From: CAMDBL01 sp964498125
GTDB lineage: Bacteria; Pseudomonadota; Alphaproteobacteria; Rhizobiales; Hyphomicrobiaceae
Reading direction: 5' to 3'
DNA length: 64,000 nt
Assembly: GCA_964498125.1 (NCBI GenBank)
Contig: CAZCGE010000113.1
Coordinates: forward strand, 1-64,000
The notes under the pieces were generated by a model. That model did not search any database. It was not told the origin of the DNA and saw only the letters and a program-made list of their open reading frames with translations. A program made the translations under genes and the position numbers. Every line of letters starts with the position of its first letter. The first letter of the stretch is position 1. This document shows positions 53,775 through 62,950 of the stretch, piece by piece.

Positions 53775-53972
53775 CCGAGGCTTCCCCAGTGAACCCGTGC
53801 GTCGCCACTTGCGCGCGCCAGCGGCCCGCTCGACTATATCGACGTCGGCAAGGATCAAATTAGCCGACAAACGGCCCTCGGGCAAATGCGGCCAGAGCGG
53901 GGAAAAATGAATACTGGCGGGGATTGAGTCTGGCAGCATGGTTTTGCGGACGCATCGGTCAATCTCACTGGA

Positions 53973-55217
53973 TCAGGCGGAACGATGCAGCGCCTTGCCG
54001 CTCGCGTCTGCCATGGCGGAAGCCGCCGGGGCGGGCGGCGCGGCAATGGCCGTCCGGCTCGACGTGTCGGCGGTACGCCATTCGTCGGCAGATTCGTGCA
54101 AGATGACGCCCGCCAGGGGATCGAACGCACCCTTCCAAGGCGCTTGCGTGATGGCGCTGCGGGCGCTGGCATAACCGGCGTCCCAGCGGCGGCGAATTCC
54201 GGTTGGGCTGAAATCAATGTCCTTCATCTGATCATCGTGGTCGAGGCTCGGCGCCATCAGGCGAACGACATGCATGCGCGTGAGGCAGCCGTGGGCGGCC
54301 AGCTCCTGCACCTCCGGCCGGGCGTGCATGTCCCGCGGCAGCAGGCTGGCCAGTTCCTTGATGACGTGACGCAGCTGATGCGTCTGCTGCTGGCGGGCGA
54401 TGTGATTGGCGACGCGGCTCGAATATTGGACATCTTTCTGCCGATGCATCACCTCCTGCATGGTCTGCGGTTCCCGACCCACGGGGTTCCACAGATGAAC
54501 GGCAAAGATCAGCGAGCTGCGGCGGGGATAGTCGTCGAAAATGACCTCACTCGGCGTGTTCGAGAGAATGCCGCCATCCCAGTAGAGTTCGCCGTCGATG
54601 CGGACGGCGGGGAACGCCGGCGGTAGCGCGCCTGATGCCATGATGTGCTTGACATCGAGTGTCGTCTCCCGGCTGTCGAAGTAGCGCATCTGGCTGGTGC
54701 GGATTTGCGCCGCCCCCACCGTCAGCCGCGGCTTGCGGCGGTTGAGCAGCTTAAAATCCACCAGATCGAGCAGCGTCTGTTCCAGTGGCTTTGTCGAATA
54801 ATAACCGGCGTGATCAGCGCCCAGCGGCAGCGTATTGCCCAGGAATGCCAGCGGATTGGTTTGAAAGAAACCGGGAAGGCCACTCGAGAACGTCGTACAG
54901 TTCGACAGGGATTGCGCGATGCTCTCCAGTCCCGGCCAGCCGTAAAGCGGCGACTTCAGCGACATGCGTTGCCAGAATTCTTCCAGCGCGGGCAGGCGGT
55001 TGTGTGGCTCGTTGCCGGCGATCAGGCTGGCATTGATGGCGCCAATCGAGGTGCCGACGATCCAGTCCGGCTCGACGCCAGCCTCATGCAGCGCCTGATA
55101 GACGCCGGCTTGGTAGGCGCCCAACGCACCGCCGCCCTGGAAGACGATGACGAACTGCCCGGCTTCGGCGACCGGGTTTACTGCGTTGCCGATGGCAGCA
55201 CTGCGTTGCTTCTGCAT
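53973..55217 (-). CDS. Patatin-like phospholipase with DUF3734
   Basis: 414-residue patatin-family lipid acyl hydrolase. The oxyanion motif FQGGGALGAYQAG lies at 26-38, the nucleophile Ser57 is in GTSIG, and Asp214 in WDGG completes the dyad. The region after about 270 with LWNPVGREPQT and YSSRV matches DUF3734, found in Rhizobiales-type patatins linked to polyhydroxybutyrate or lipid turnover. An Ala/Ser-rich tail ends the protein. ATG 55217 was chosen; a longer frame to 55298 is possible. Monocistronic. Confidence 0.9.
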   Translation of the reverse strand: MQKQRSAAIGNAVNPVAEAGQFVIVFQGGGALGAYQAGVYQALHEAGVEPDWIVGTSIGAINASLIAGNEPHNRLPALEEFWQRMSLKSPLYGWPGLESIAQSLSNCTTFSSGLPGFFQTNPLAFLGNTLPLGADHAGYYSTKPLEQTLLDLVDFKLLNRRKPRLTVGAAQIRTSQMRYFDSRETTLDVKHIMASGALPPAFPAVRIDGELYWDGGILSNTPSEVIFDDYPRRSSLIFAVHLWNPVGREPQTMQEVMHRQKDVQYSSRVANHIARQQQTHQLRHVIKELASLLPRDMHARPEVQELAAHGCLTRMHVVRLMAPSLDHDDQMKDIDFSPTGIRRRWDAGYASARSAITQAPWKGAFDPLAGVILHESADEWRTADTSSRTAIAAPPAPAASAMADASGKALHRSA

Positions 55218-55401
55218 GTCGTCCTCCGAAGCCGGCACAAAATGACCGCCCACTCCGACAACCGGGCACGGCGCAGGCATGATCGTGCCTGACGCCACCG
55301 CCGATCGAAAATACCGCCTGGCTATCGGTTCGATGCCAAACCAGCATCAGCCGGCATCGCAATGTGTGAATCGCGCCTGAGCCGGCAGCCGATGCCAGGT
55401 C

Positions 55402-56442
55402 TCAGGCGGCCTTGCGCATCAGGTTGCGATTGATCAGCGTCTCGGCGATCTGCACCGCGTTGAGGGCGGCGCCCTTCAGCAGGTTGTCCGAGACGATCCA
55501 CATCGCCAAGCCGTTCTCCACGGTGGCGTCCTCGCGGATGCGGCTGACGTAGGTGGCGAACTCGCCGGCCGCCTCGATCGGCGTGACGTAGCCGCCGGCC
55601 TCGCGCTTATCGACCACCATCACGCCGGGCGCCTCGCGCAGGATCGTGCGGGCCTCTTCCACCGTGATCGGCTTTTCGAACTCGATGTTGACCGCCTCGG
55701 AGTGGCCGACGAACACCGGCACGCGCACACAGGTCGCCGTCAGCTTGATCTTCGGGTCGAGGATCTTCTTGGTCTCGACCAGCATCTTCCATTCCTCCTT
55801 GGTGTAGCCGTCCTCCATGAAGACGTCGATGTGAGGAATGACGTTGAAGGCGATCTCCTTGGGGAACTTGCTCGGCGCGACTTCCCGGCCCGGCACGTAC
55901 TTGCCCTTGGTCTGCATGAACAACTCGTCCATGGCATCCTTGCCGGCGCCGGACACGGATTGATAGGTCGAGACCACGACGCGCTTGATGGTCGCCGCAT
56001 CGTGCAGCGGCTTCAGGATGACGACAAGCTGGGCTGTCGAGCAGTTCGGATTGGCAATGATGTTCTTGCGGGTCTTGCGCGCCATGTAAGTCTCGAGCAC
56101 CTGCGCGTTGACCTCGGGCACGATCAGCGGCACGTCCAGGTCGTAGCGCCAGGCCGAGGAATTATCGATGACCATGCAGCCGGTGGCGCCGATCTTCGGG
56201 CTCCACTCCTTGGAGGGACCCGACCCGGCACTCATTAGGCAGAAGTCAACCTTGGAAAAGTCGAACCGTTCCAAGGCTTTGCACTTCAATGTGGTGTCGC
56301 CGAACGAGACTTCCTTGCCGAGCGAGCGGCGTGAGGCAACGGCGTAAACTTCGTCGATGGGGAATGTCCGCTCGGCGAGAACATTCAATATTTCGCGACC
56401 CACGTTACCCGTGGCGCCGACAACCGCGACCTTGTAGCCCAT
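55402..56442 (-). CDS. asd: Aspartate-semialdehyde dehydrogenase
   Basis: 346-residue Asd, which reduces aspartyl phosphate to aspartate semialdehyde for lysine, methionine, threonine and diaminopimelate synthesis. GATGNVG (9-15) binds NADP, Cys134 in NPNCSTAQL is the nucleophile, and the catalytic His lies in VGHSEAVNIEFE. Length and motifs are standard. It stands alone between patatin and the ThDP enzyme, divergent from the latter. Confidence 0.96.
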   Translation of the reverse strand: MGYKVAVVGATGNVGREILNVLAERTFPIDEVYAVASRRSLGKEVSFGDTTLKCKALERFDFSKVDFCLMSAGSGPSKEWSPKIGATGCMVIDNSSAWRYDLDVPLIVPEVNAQVLETYMARKTRKNIIANPNCSTAQLVVILKPLHDAATIKRVVVSTYQSVSGAGKDAMDELFMQTKGKYVPGREVAPSKFPKEIAFNVIPHIDVFMEDGYTKEEWKMLVETKKILDPKIKLTATCVRVPVFVGHSEAVNIEFEKPITVEEARTILREAPGVMVVDKREAGGYVTPIEAAGEFATYVSRIREDATVENGLAMWIVSDNLLKGAALNAVQIAETLINRNLMRKAA

Positions 56443-56720
56443 CTGCAGCAGTCCCTTCCTGGCTTGTCATCCCGGTCTCGTCCCGACGCCCGGGCCTCGG
56501 CATGCACTGGCGCGATCACTTACGCGCGCCGCGCCGTTGATACAAGTTGCTTTCACGTCTCGGTCGCCCCGAAACGGGACGTAGACCGGGGTTTCAGGAT
56601 CGGGCTATCCTGGCGGCGCCGTCGCGGCGGACAGGCGCCCGTCATGCCGAACCGGGCCTGTCCCGCGAAACAAAAGGCAAGCCGCGCTGTCCTGTGACGC
56701 GCGAACCAGGGAGGAAGCCG

Positions 56721-58370
56721 ATGCGGGTCATGGATGCGATCGCCGAGATCCTGAAGAAAGAGGGCGTCGAGCAGTTGTTCTGCTACCCGACCACGCCCAT
56801 CATCGAGGCTGCCGCCGCTATTGGCATCCGCCCGATCATCTGCCGGCAGGAGCGGGCCGGCGTCGACATGGCGCACGGCTTTGCACGCACCACCAACGGC
56901 CAGCCGCCGGCGGTTTTCGCCATGCAATATGGCCCTGGCGCCGAGAATGCATTCCCCGGTGTGGCCAGCGCCTTCTCGGACTCCGCACCCGTGCTGCTCC
57001 TTCCCCTCGGCCATCCGCGCGACACCGCGCAGACGTTTCCGATGTTTCGTTCCGCCGTCAGCTATGCGGCGGTGACCAAGTCGGTCGAGACGCTGAACGT
57101 GCCGGGCGAGGTCGGCAATGTCATGCGCCGCGCCTTCAGCAATCTGAAGAACGGCCGGTTGGGTCCGGTGATGGTCGAGGTGCCGGCCGACGTGGTGGGT
57201 CATGACCTGGGCGACTTCAAGCTCGATCACCAGGTCGTGCGCCGTTCGCGGCCCGCCGGCGACCCCAAGGATATCGACGCGGCGGCCGCCATGCTGGTCG
57301 CGGCCAAGTCGCCGCTGCTGCTGGCCGGCCACGGCGTGCTGTACGCCGAGGCGGCGCCGCAGCTGCAAGCGCTCGCCGAGGCGCTGGGCGCGCCGGTGAT
57401 GACCACCACCGACGGCAAGAGCGCATTTCCAGAGGATCATCCGCTGTCGGTCGGCAGCGGCGGCATCGTCTTCACGGGGGCTGGCCACAACATGCTGGCC
57501 AAGGCCGACGTCGTGCTGGCCATCGCCTGCTCTCTCACCAACCACCGCATCACCACGCCGGTGCTGCCCAAGGGCGTCAAGGTCATCCATGCGACCAACG
57601 ACGACCGCGATTTGAACAAGGCCTATGCCGCCGATCTGCCGATCCTGGGCGATGCCAAGCTCGTGCTCGCCGCCCTCGTCGCGGCGGTCGGCGACCGGCT
57701 GAAGGGCAAGCCGAAGACAACCGCGGCCGCCAAGGACATCGCGGCGCACCGGGAGGCATGGCTCGCCAAGTGGGCGGCCAAGCTCGAGTCCAAGGAGCGG
57801 CCGATCAATCCCTACCACGTGATCCACGAGTTCGGCCGCGTGGTGCCGCCGGGCGAAGCCATCGTCACCCACGATTCCGGCTCGCCGCGCGACCAGATCC
57901 TGCCTTTTTATCGCTCGGCGACGCCGCGCAGCTACATGGGCTGGGGCAAGTCGCACCAGCTCGGCACCGGGCTCGGCTTGACGATCGGCGCGAAGATGGC
58001 GGCTCCCGACAAGTTCTGCGTCAATTTCATGGGCGATGCGGCGTTCGGCATGACCGGCCTCGATTTCGAAACGGCCGTGCGCTGCCGCGTGCCGATCTGC
58101 ACCATCGTGCTCAATAATTCGACCATGGCGATCGAGATCAACCACATGAAGCTGTCGCACGAGAAGTACAAATCGCGCGACATCGGCGGCAACTATGCCA
58201 GCCTCGCGCGCGAACTCGGCGGCTGGAGCGAGCGGGTGGAGGACCCCGCGCAGGTGGCGCCGGCCATCGCGCGGGCGCGGCGCGAGACGGAGGCCGGCCG
58301 CACCTGCCTCATCGAATTCATCACCAGCGCGGAGACCGCATTTTCACATCGCCTGGGAGTCGCCGACTAG
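56721..58370 (+). CDS. Thiamine diphosphate-dependent enzyme (acetolactate synthase-like)
   Basis: 549-residue ThDP enzyme of the acetolactate synthase/benzoylformate decarboxylase superfamily. The PYR domain has the active Glu in ICRQERAGVDMAHG, a central FAD/TH3-like domain follows, and the PP domain has GDAAFGM...NN for Mg-ThDP. It is not a clear IlvB; it belongs to the uncharacterised thiamine pyrophosphate-requiring proteins common in Rhizobiales and Burkholderiales. ATG 56721 is preceded by GGGAGGAAG. Convergent with tctA. Substrate, probably a 2-oxo acid, is unknown. Confidence 0.88.
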   Translation: MRVMDAIAEILKKEGVEQLFCYPTTPIIEAAAAIGIRPIICRQERAGVDMAHGFARTTNGQPPAVFAMQYGPGAENAFPGVASAFSDSAPVLLLPLGHPRDTAQTFPMFRSAVSYAAVTKSVETLNVPGEVGNVMRRAFSNLKNGRLGPVMVEVPADVVGHDLGDFKLDHQVVRRSRPAGDPKDIDAAAAMLVAAKSPLLLAGHGVLYAEAAPQLQALAEALGAPVMTTTDGKSAFPEDHPLSVGSGGIVFTGAGHNMLAKADVVLAIACSLTNHRITTPVLPKGVKVIHATNDDRDLNKAYAADLPILGDAKLVLAALVAAVGDRLKGKPKTTAAAKDIAAHREAWLAKWAAKLESKERPINPYHVIHEFGRVVPPGEAIVTHDSGSPRDQILPFYRSATPRSYMGWGKSHQLGTGLGLTIGAKMAAPDKFCVNFMGDAAFGMTGLDFETAVRCRVPICTIVLNNSTMAIEINHMKLSHEKYKSRDIGGNYASLARELGGWSERVEDPAQVAPAIARARRETEAGRTCLIEFITSAETAFSHRLGVAD

Positions 58371-58394
58371 AGCCGTTGCAGCTGGTAGGCGGCT

Positions 58395-59906
58395 TCAGGC
58401 GCCCTCCTCCTTGAACGCCTCCTCGCGCGTCGACTTGATGGCCGGCACCGCGACCATCAGGATCAGGGCCGCCGAGGCGATCAGCAGGCCGAGGCAGATC
58501 GGCCGGTTGATGAAGATCATCGGATCGCCGCCAGAGATGCGCATGGCGCGCCGCAGGTTCTCCTCCATCAGCGGCCCGAGCACGAAGCCGAGCAGCAGCG
58601 GCGCGCCTTCGCACTTGAGGCGAATGAAGACGTAGCCCATGACGCCGAAGAAGGCGGCCACCAGCACGTCGAACGGGTTGTTCTTGATGGAGTAGACGCC
58701 GATCAGACAGAACACCAGGATGGCGAGGTAGAGCAGCTTGTAGGGCACGCGCAGCAGCTGGATCCAGATGCCGATCATCGGCAGGTTGATGACCAGCAGC
58801 ATCAGGTTGCCGAGCCACATGCTGACGATCAGACCCCAGAACAGTTGCGGCTTCTCGGTCATCACGGCCGGGCCCGGCTGGATGCCGTGGATCATCATGG
58901 CGCCGACCATCAACGCCATCACTGCGTTGCCTGGGATGCCGAGCGTCAGCATGGGAATGAACGAGGTCTGCGCGCCGGCATTGTTTGCGGACTCGGGCGC
59001 CGCCACACCTTCCACGGCGCCCTTGCCGAACTGCTCGGGATTCTTCGAGATCTTCTTCTCGAGCGCGTAGGCGGCAAACGCGCTGAGCGTGGCGCCGCCG
59101 CCCGGCAGGATGCCGAGGATGGAGCCCAGCGCCGTGCCGCGCAAGGCAGCCGGCACCGCGCGCCAGAACTCCTCGCGCGTTGGCCACAGCGAGGTGATCT
59201 CGCTGGCCACCACCGAACGTTGCTCTTCGGTCTTGGCGAGATTGGCGATGATGTCGCCGAGCCCGAACACGCCGATCGCGATCGGCACGAAATCGATGCC
59301 GTCGGCCAGCACGTTGAGACCGAAGGTGAAGCGCGTGCCGCCGGAGTTGCCGTCGGTGCCGACCAGGCCGAGCAGCAGCCCCAGCAGGATCATGGCGATG
59401 GCCTTGATCAGCGAGCCGTTGGCCAGCACCACGGCGGCGATCAGGCCGAGCACCATCAGCGCGAAATATTCCGGCGCGCCGAACCGCATCGCCAGTTCCG
59501 ATAGCGGTGGCGAGGCGACGCAGATCAGGATTGTCGCGACCGTGCCGGCGAAGAACGAGCCGAGCGCGGCAATCGTCAGTGCCGCGCCGGCCCGGCCGTT
59601 GCGCGCCATCTGGTGGCCGTCGAGACAGGTGACGACGGCGGAGCTCTCACCGGGCAGGTTGACCAGGATCGCCGTGGTCGAGCCGCCGTATTGCGCGCCG
59701 TAGAAGATGGCGGCCAGCATGATCAGGCCGGTGACCGGCTCCATGTAGAATGTCAACGGCAGCAGCATCGCCACCGTCGCCACCGGCCCAATGCCCGGCA
59801 GCACGCCGATCAGCGTGCCGACGAGACAGCCGACCAGCGCCAGGATCAGATTCATGGGCGTCAGGGCGACACCGAACCCGAGCATGAGATTGTTGAACAG
59901 ATCCAT
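58395..59906 (-). CDS. tctA: Tripartite tricarboxylate transporter large permease TctA
   Basis: 503-residue TctA permease with about twelve membrane helices. The diagnostic blocks are GVLPGIGPVATVAMLLPLTFYMEP near residue 40, YGAQYGGSTTAILVNLPGE near 80, and GILPGGGATLSAFAAYALEK in the second half, the two pseudo-symmetric substrate loops. With TctB it imports carboxylates using a periplasmic TctC receptor. tctB lies 5 bases upstream on the same strand. No TctC gene is nearby. Confidence 0.95.
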   Translation of the reverse strand: MDLFNNLMLGFGVALTPMNLILALVGCLVGTLIGVLPGIGPVATVAMLLPLTFYMEPVTGLIMLAAIFYGAQYGGSTTAILVNLPGESSAVVTCLDGHQMARNGRAGAALTIAALGSFFAGTVATILICVASPPLSELAMRFGAPEYFALMVLGLIAAVVLANGSLIKAIAMILLGLLLGLVGTDGNSGGTRFTFGLNVLADGIDFVPIAIGVFGLGDIIANLAKTEEQRSVVASEITSLWPTREEFWRAVPAALRGTALGSILGILPGGGATLSAFAAYALEKKISKNPEQFGKGAVEGVAAPESANNAGAQTSFIPMLTLGIPGNAVMALMVGAMMIHGIQPGPAVMTEKPQLFWGLIVSMWLGNLMLLVINLPMIGIWIQLLRVPYKLLYLAILVFCLIGVYSIKNNPFDVLVAAFFGVMGYVFIRLKCEGAPLLLGFVLGPLMEENLRRAMRISGGDPMIFINRPICLGLLIASAALILMVAVPAIKSTREEAFKEEGA

Positions 59907-59911
59907 GGGCG

Positions 59912-60397
59912 TCAGAACCTCGGCCAGACGGGGAAGGGTAAGGCGAGGCCATAGCTGAAGATGCCCCAGCAGGCGGCGGTCAACACGATCATGGCGATGA
60001 TCGTCTCGAGCCAGGTCAGCGAGCGGGTCGCAAAGGCGCCCACCAGGATTGTCAGCAACATGCCGATGACGAGGCCCAGCGACTCGATCGTGAAGGCGAA
60101 AACAATGGTCGCCAGCGTCACAAAAAACAGCGCCCGCAGGACCCCGAGATCCTTGCTGCCAATTTCCTCGCTCGCAGGGACGGGCTTGACCAGACCAATC
60201 AGCAGCACGACGCCGCCGAGCGCCAGCAGGGCCCAGCACAGCAGTCGCGGCACATAGCCCGTGCCCATGCGAACCGCGGTGCCCACAGGGTAGCTCTGGG
60301 CGAGGACCAGCCCGAGGGCAGCCACGCCCATGAACATCAGCCCGACGTAGACGTCCGGGCGCCTCCAGATGGGCGACGACCTGGATTTATCGCTCAT
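59912..60397 (-). CDS. tctB: Tripartite tricarboxylate transporter small permease TctB
   Basis: 161-residue four-helix membrane protein of the TctB family. Helices are at about 18-36, 50-70, 88-110 and 115-150, the third containing GLVIGMLLTILVGAFATRSL. ATG 60397 (MSDKSR) follows an AGGA-containing site. First gene of the tctB-tctA pair. The lack of a linked receptor suggests it uses one of the many unlinked TctC/Bug proteins typical of such genomes. Confidence 0.9.
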   Translation of the reverse strand: MSDKSRSSPIWRRPDVYVGLMFMGVAALGLVLAQSYPVGTAVRMGTGYVPRLLCWALLALGGVVLLIGLVKPVPASEEIGSKDLGVLRALFFVTLATIVFAFTIESLGLVIGMLLTILVGAFATRSLTWLETIIAMIVLTAACWGIFSYGLALPFPVWPRF

Positions 60398-60540
60398 ATG
60401 CAATTCCTCGGATCGTCCTCCGGCGCGCGTGCGTCGCCAAAACCGGCGTCCGGCCGGTTTCGCCGCCACCCTGTTTATCGGCCAATCACCATGGCTGTGA
60501 GGAGTTCGTCAAGCAACAACACTGCCTGTCATGAGCGGGC

Positions 60541-60614
60541 GTAGGTTGGGTTGCGCGCACGGCGCACGGCGTCGCTTCTTGGCCACGACCGTCGCCGCGC
60601 GCAACCCAACCTAC
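60541..60614. repeat. GTAGG...CCTAC mobile-type palindrome, copy 4
   Basis: GTAGGTTGGGTTGCGCGC at the left and GCGCGCAACCCAACCTAC at the right are exact complements, an 18-bp terminal inverted repeat around a 38-base centre. It lies between tctB start and the rutE-like stop. Confidence 0.85.
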
Positions 60615-60619
60615 CGGGT

Positions 60620-61207
60620 TCAGATCACCTTGGCGATATCCTCGAAATCAAAGCGCGGCAGACGCCCCATGACGCCGGCGGGATCGCCGTAGCCGACGTT
60701 GCAGAGGAAGTTCGACTTGACCGCGGTGCCGTCGAAGAACTCCTTGTCGACGCCGTCGTTGTTGAAGCCCGACATGCCGCCGACGTCGAGGCCGATGGCG
60801 CGCGCCGCGATCATGAAATAGGCGCCCTGCAGCGTGCCGTTGCGGAAGGCGTGGGTCTGGGCGAAGGCTTCCTTGCCCTCGTACATGGTCTTGGCGTCGG
60901 GCCGCGGCGGGAAGATGCGCGGCAGGTGATCGTAGAACTTCATGTCGTAGCCGATGATGGCGGTGACCGGCGCCACCATCGTCTTGTCGACGTTGCCGGG
61001 CGTCAGGAACGGCTTCAGCCGCTCCTTGGCCTCCTTGGACCGCGCGAACAGGAAGCGCGCCGGCTGCATGTTCATGCTGGTCGGGCCCATCTTCATGATG
61101 TCGATGATCTCGCGCAGCTGGGCGTCGGTCACATCCTTGGCCTGCCACTTGTTCTGCGTGCGCGCGTCGAGCAGCAGCTGCTTCAGGGCATTTTCGTCGA
61201 TTTTCAT
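60620..61207 (-). CDS. rutE: Nitroreductase family protein, malonic semialdehyde reductase RutE-like
   Basis: 195-residue FMN flavoprotein. It aligns along its length with E. coli RutE (196 residues): LREIIDIMKMGPTSMNMQPARFLFARSKEAKERLKP and GLDVGGMSGFNNDGVD...KSNFLCNVGYGDP are shared. RutE reduces malonic semialdehyde from uracil breakdown to 3-hydroxypropionate. No other rut genes are present, so another aldehyde or quinone substrate is possible. A strong intrinsic terminator separates it from nfuA upstream, so it likely has its own promoter. Confidence 0.85.
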   Translation of the reverse strand: MKIDENALKQLLLDARTQNKWQAKDVTDAQLREIIDIMKMGPTSMNMQPARFLFARSKEAKERLKPFLTPGNVDKTMVAPVTAIIGYDMKFYDHLPRIFPPRPDAKTMYEGKEAFAQTHAFRNGTLQGAYFMIAARAIGLDVGGMSGFNNDGVDKEFFDGTAVKSNFLCNVGYGDPAGVMGRLPRFDFEDIAKVI

Positions 61208-61242
61208 GGGCGTCTCGGCCTCGTCTCGGTGGGTTGTGGGAC

Positions 61243-61269
61243 AAAGAAAAGCCCCGCCGCGAGCGGGGC
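61243..61269 (-). terminator. Intrinsic terminator of nfuA
   Basis: On the minus strand GCCCCGC-TCGCG-GCGGGGC followed by TTTTCTTT, 24 bases after the nfuA stop. This is the best-formed intrinsic terminator in the window. Confidence 0.85.
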
Positions 61270-61293
61270 CTGGGAAAGGTCTATAGCAGGGGC

Positions 61294-61848
61294 TCACGCC
61301 GCCTGCACCTCCTGCACCTCGGGGCAGAAATGCTTCAAAAGGTTCTCGATGCCGTGGCGCAGCGTCGCCGTCGAGCTCGGGCAGCCGGCGCAGGCGCCGC
61401 GCATGTGCAGGTAGACGACGCCGTCGCGGAAGCCCTGGAACGTAATGTCGCCGCCGTCCTGGGCCACCGCCGGCCGCACGCGCGTCTCCAACAGCTCCTT
61501 GATGGTCTTGACGGTCTCCTCGTCAGCCGGGTCGTAGCCGCCGGCGCTGGCATCGTTGGCGCCGTCGCTGGCCACCACCGGGGCACCCGACATGTAGTGC
61601 TCCATGATGGCGCCGAGGATGGCCGGCTTCAGGTGCTGCCACTCCGCCTCGCCCTTGGAAACCGAGATGAAGTCGGCACCGAGGAACACACCCGTCACGC
61701 CGTCGATGTCGAACAGTCGTTGCGCCAACGGTGAGGCGCCGGCCTCTGTCGCGGCACGGTATTCGGCCGTCCCATCCGCCAGGACAGGCTTGCCGGGGAT
61801 GAATTTCAGCGTCGCCGGATTCGGCGTCGGCTCGGTCTGGATGAACAT
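61294..61848 (-). CDS. nfuA: NifU-like iron-sulfur cluster carrier (Nfu type)
   Basis: 184-residue Nfu protein. The N-terminal Nfu domain (MFIQTEPTPNPATLKFIPG onward) and the C-terminal NifU-like domain with Cys153-x2-Cys156 in GACAGCPSS match the mitochondrial NFU1/alphaproteobacterial form. It receives and delivers [4Fe-4S] clusters. Start at 61848 is fixed by the conserved N-terminus. Followed by a clear terminator. Confidence 0.95.
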   Translation of the reverse strand: MFIQTEPTPNPATLKFIPGKPVLADGTAEYRAATEAGASPLAQRLFDIDGVTGVFLGADFISVSKGEAEWQHLKPAILGAIMEHYMSGAPVVASDGANDASAGGYDPADEETVKTIKELLETRVRPAVAQDGGDITFQGFRDGVVYLHMRGACAGCPSSTATLRHGIENLLKHFCPEVQEVQAA

Positions 61849-62063
61849 GGCAGGTCTCCGAGTGCTGCGCCGCTGGCTTGGCCGTGAACTGGGCGGCCGC
61901 GACGCAGTTTGGAATTGTTCTAGGTCACAGCGGTGTACATAGGCCCGGCGCACCCAAAAGTCGAGGGGCACGGTCGGGAATTGATGGGGGGACGACGAGG
62001 AAGTTTGGCTGGAAAGTCATCTGACCAGCTTCACAGCATCCCCGCTCCTGCTATAAATCGTGC

Positions 62064-62294
62064 ATGAACAAGATCCTGCAGCCAGTGATCGAGAAGGCGG
62101 AAGTGCTATGCGAGGCCGACCAGCGCGAGCTGGCGCATTCGATTGAGCATTTTATCGCAGCCCGTGCCGCGCGATCGACACCGCTGAGTGATGAGGACCG
62201 CGCCGCCATCATCGAGGCGCTGGACGAGGTGGAGCGCGGAGAATTCGCCACCGAGGCCGAGATCGACGCGGTCTTGCGTCGCCCCTGGAAATGA
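62064..62294 (+). CDS. Small antitoxin-like helical protein
   Basis: 76-residue acidic protein. The end, RAAIIEALDEVERGEFATEAEIDAVLRRPWK, resembles antitoxins of ParD/RelB-like addiction modules, in which this region wraps the toxin. ATG 62064 is only a few bases after a possible -10 box TATAAA (62052-62057). It lies 26 bases before a second antitoxin-like gene. Either the cluster has two antitoxins for one toxin, or this is left from another pair. Confidence 0.65.
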   Translation: MNKILQPVIEKAEVLCEADQRELAHSIEHFIAARAARSTPLSDEDRAAIIEALDEVERGEFATEAEIDAVLRRPWK

Positions 62295-62320
62295 CGGCCC
62301 GGCTCTGATAGTCTTTCAAT

Positions 62321-62539
62321 ATGACCGACAAAGCTAAAATTCTGATCGCCGAGGCGCGCAACCTCTCGCCGGAGGAGCGCATCGAGATCGCCGAGGCCAT
62401 GATGGCGAGCCTCGATCCGCCTGATGCCGATGATCGTGCGTGGCTTGCAGAGGCGAAGGATCGCCTCGCGGCCTATCGGCAGGGAGAGCTTGGCGCACGT
62501 GATTTCGACGACGTACTGGCCAAGTACGCGAATCAATGA
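62321..62539 (+). CDS. Addiction module antitoxin (TIGR02574-like)
   Basis: 72-residue antitoxin. ILIAEARNLSPEERIEIAEAMMASLDPPDADDRAWLAEAKDRLAAYRQGEL is the pattern of the putative addiction module component family that pairs with ParE/RelE-fold toxins. It overlaps the toxin gene by ATGA, so antitoxin is translated first. The antitoxin is expected to bind the toxin and repress the operon. Confidence 0.85.
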   Translation: MTDKAKILIAEARNLSPEERIEIAEAMMASLDPPDADDRAWLAEAKDRLAAYRQGELGARDFDDVLAKYANQ

Positions 62540-62838
62540 AGATTTGGCTCCTCGACATTGCGGAGCTGGAATTGGACGAGGCCGTCGCTTGGTACCGCGG
62601 CAAGGGAGCCGACGTCGTGAGTCGGTTCCTCGCCGAGGTTGCCACTGGCCGGGAGCGAATCCTCACTCATCCGAATGCCTGGCATCCTATGGGCGATGGC
62701 GTGCGCCGGTATCGGCTGGATCGGTTTCCTTACGGGATCATCTATGTCGTCGAGAAGGATGAGATCATCGTCCTTGCCGTAGCTCATTTGCACCGCCATC
62801 CGGACTATTGGCGTGAGCGGATCGCTTCACGGCAGTGA
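62536..62838 (+). CDS. ParE/RelE superfamily toxin
   Basis: 100-residue toxin with the ParE-like fold: an N-terminal strand, two helices (ELELDEAVAWYRGKGADVVSRFLAEVATGRERILTHPNAW), then strands VRRYRLDRFPYGIIYVVEKDEIIVLAVAHLHRHPDYW. The RRYRLDRFPYGIIY and AVAHLHRHPDYW motifs are those of the ParE group that target gyrase or the ribosome; which applies is not visible. Coupled to the preceding antitoxin. Confidence 0.88.
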   Translation: MKIWLLDIAELELDEAVAWYRGKGADVVSRFLAEVATGRERILTHPNAWHPMGDGVRRYRLDRFPYGIIYVVEKDEIIVLAVAHLHRHPDYWRERIASRQ

Positions 62839-62950
62839 CTGTTTCGGCCGCCATTATCCCACCCGCAATTGCCCGACTTCGGCGCTGCTGCTTGCCATGC
62901 CTCTGCTGCCAGGTTTGACTGGCCCCAAACTTTGCGACCCCGGAGCCCCC

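Noticed and set aside
56553..58160. A 535-codon open frame antisense to the ThDP enzyme
   Set aside because: Mirror-frame composition; the plus-strand enzyme has complete motifs and a ribosome binding site.
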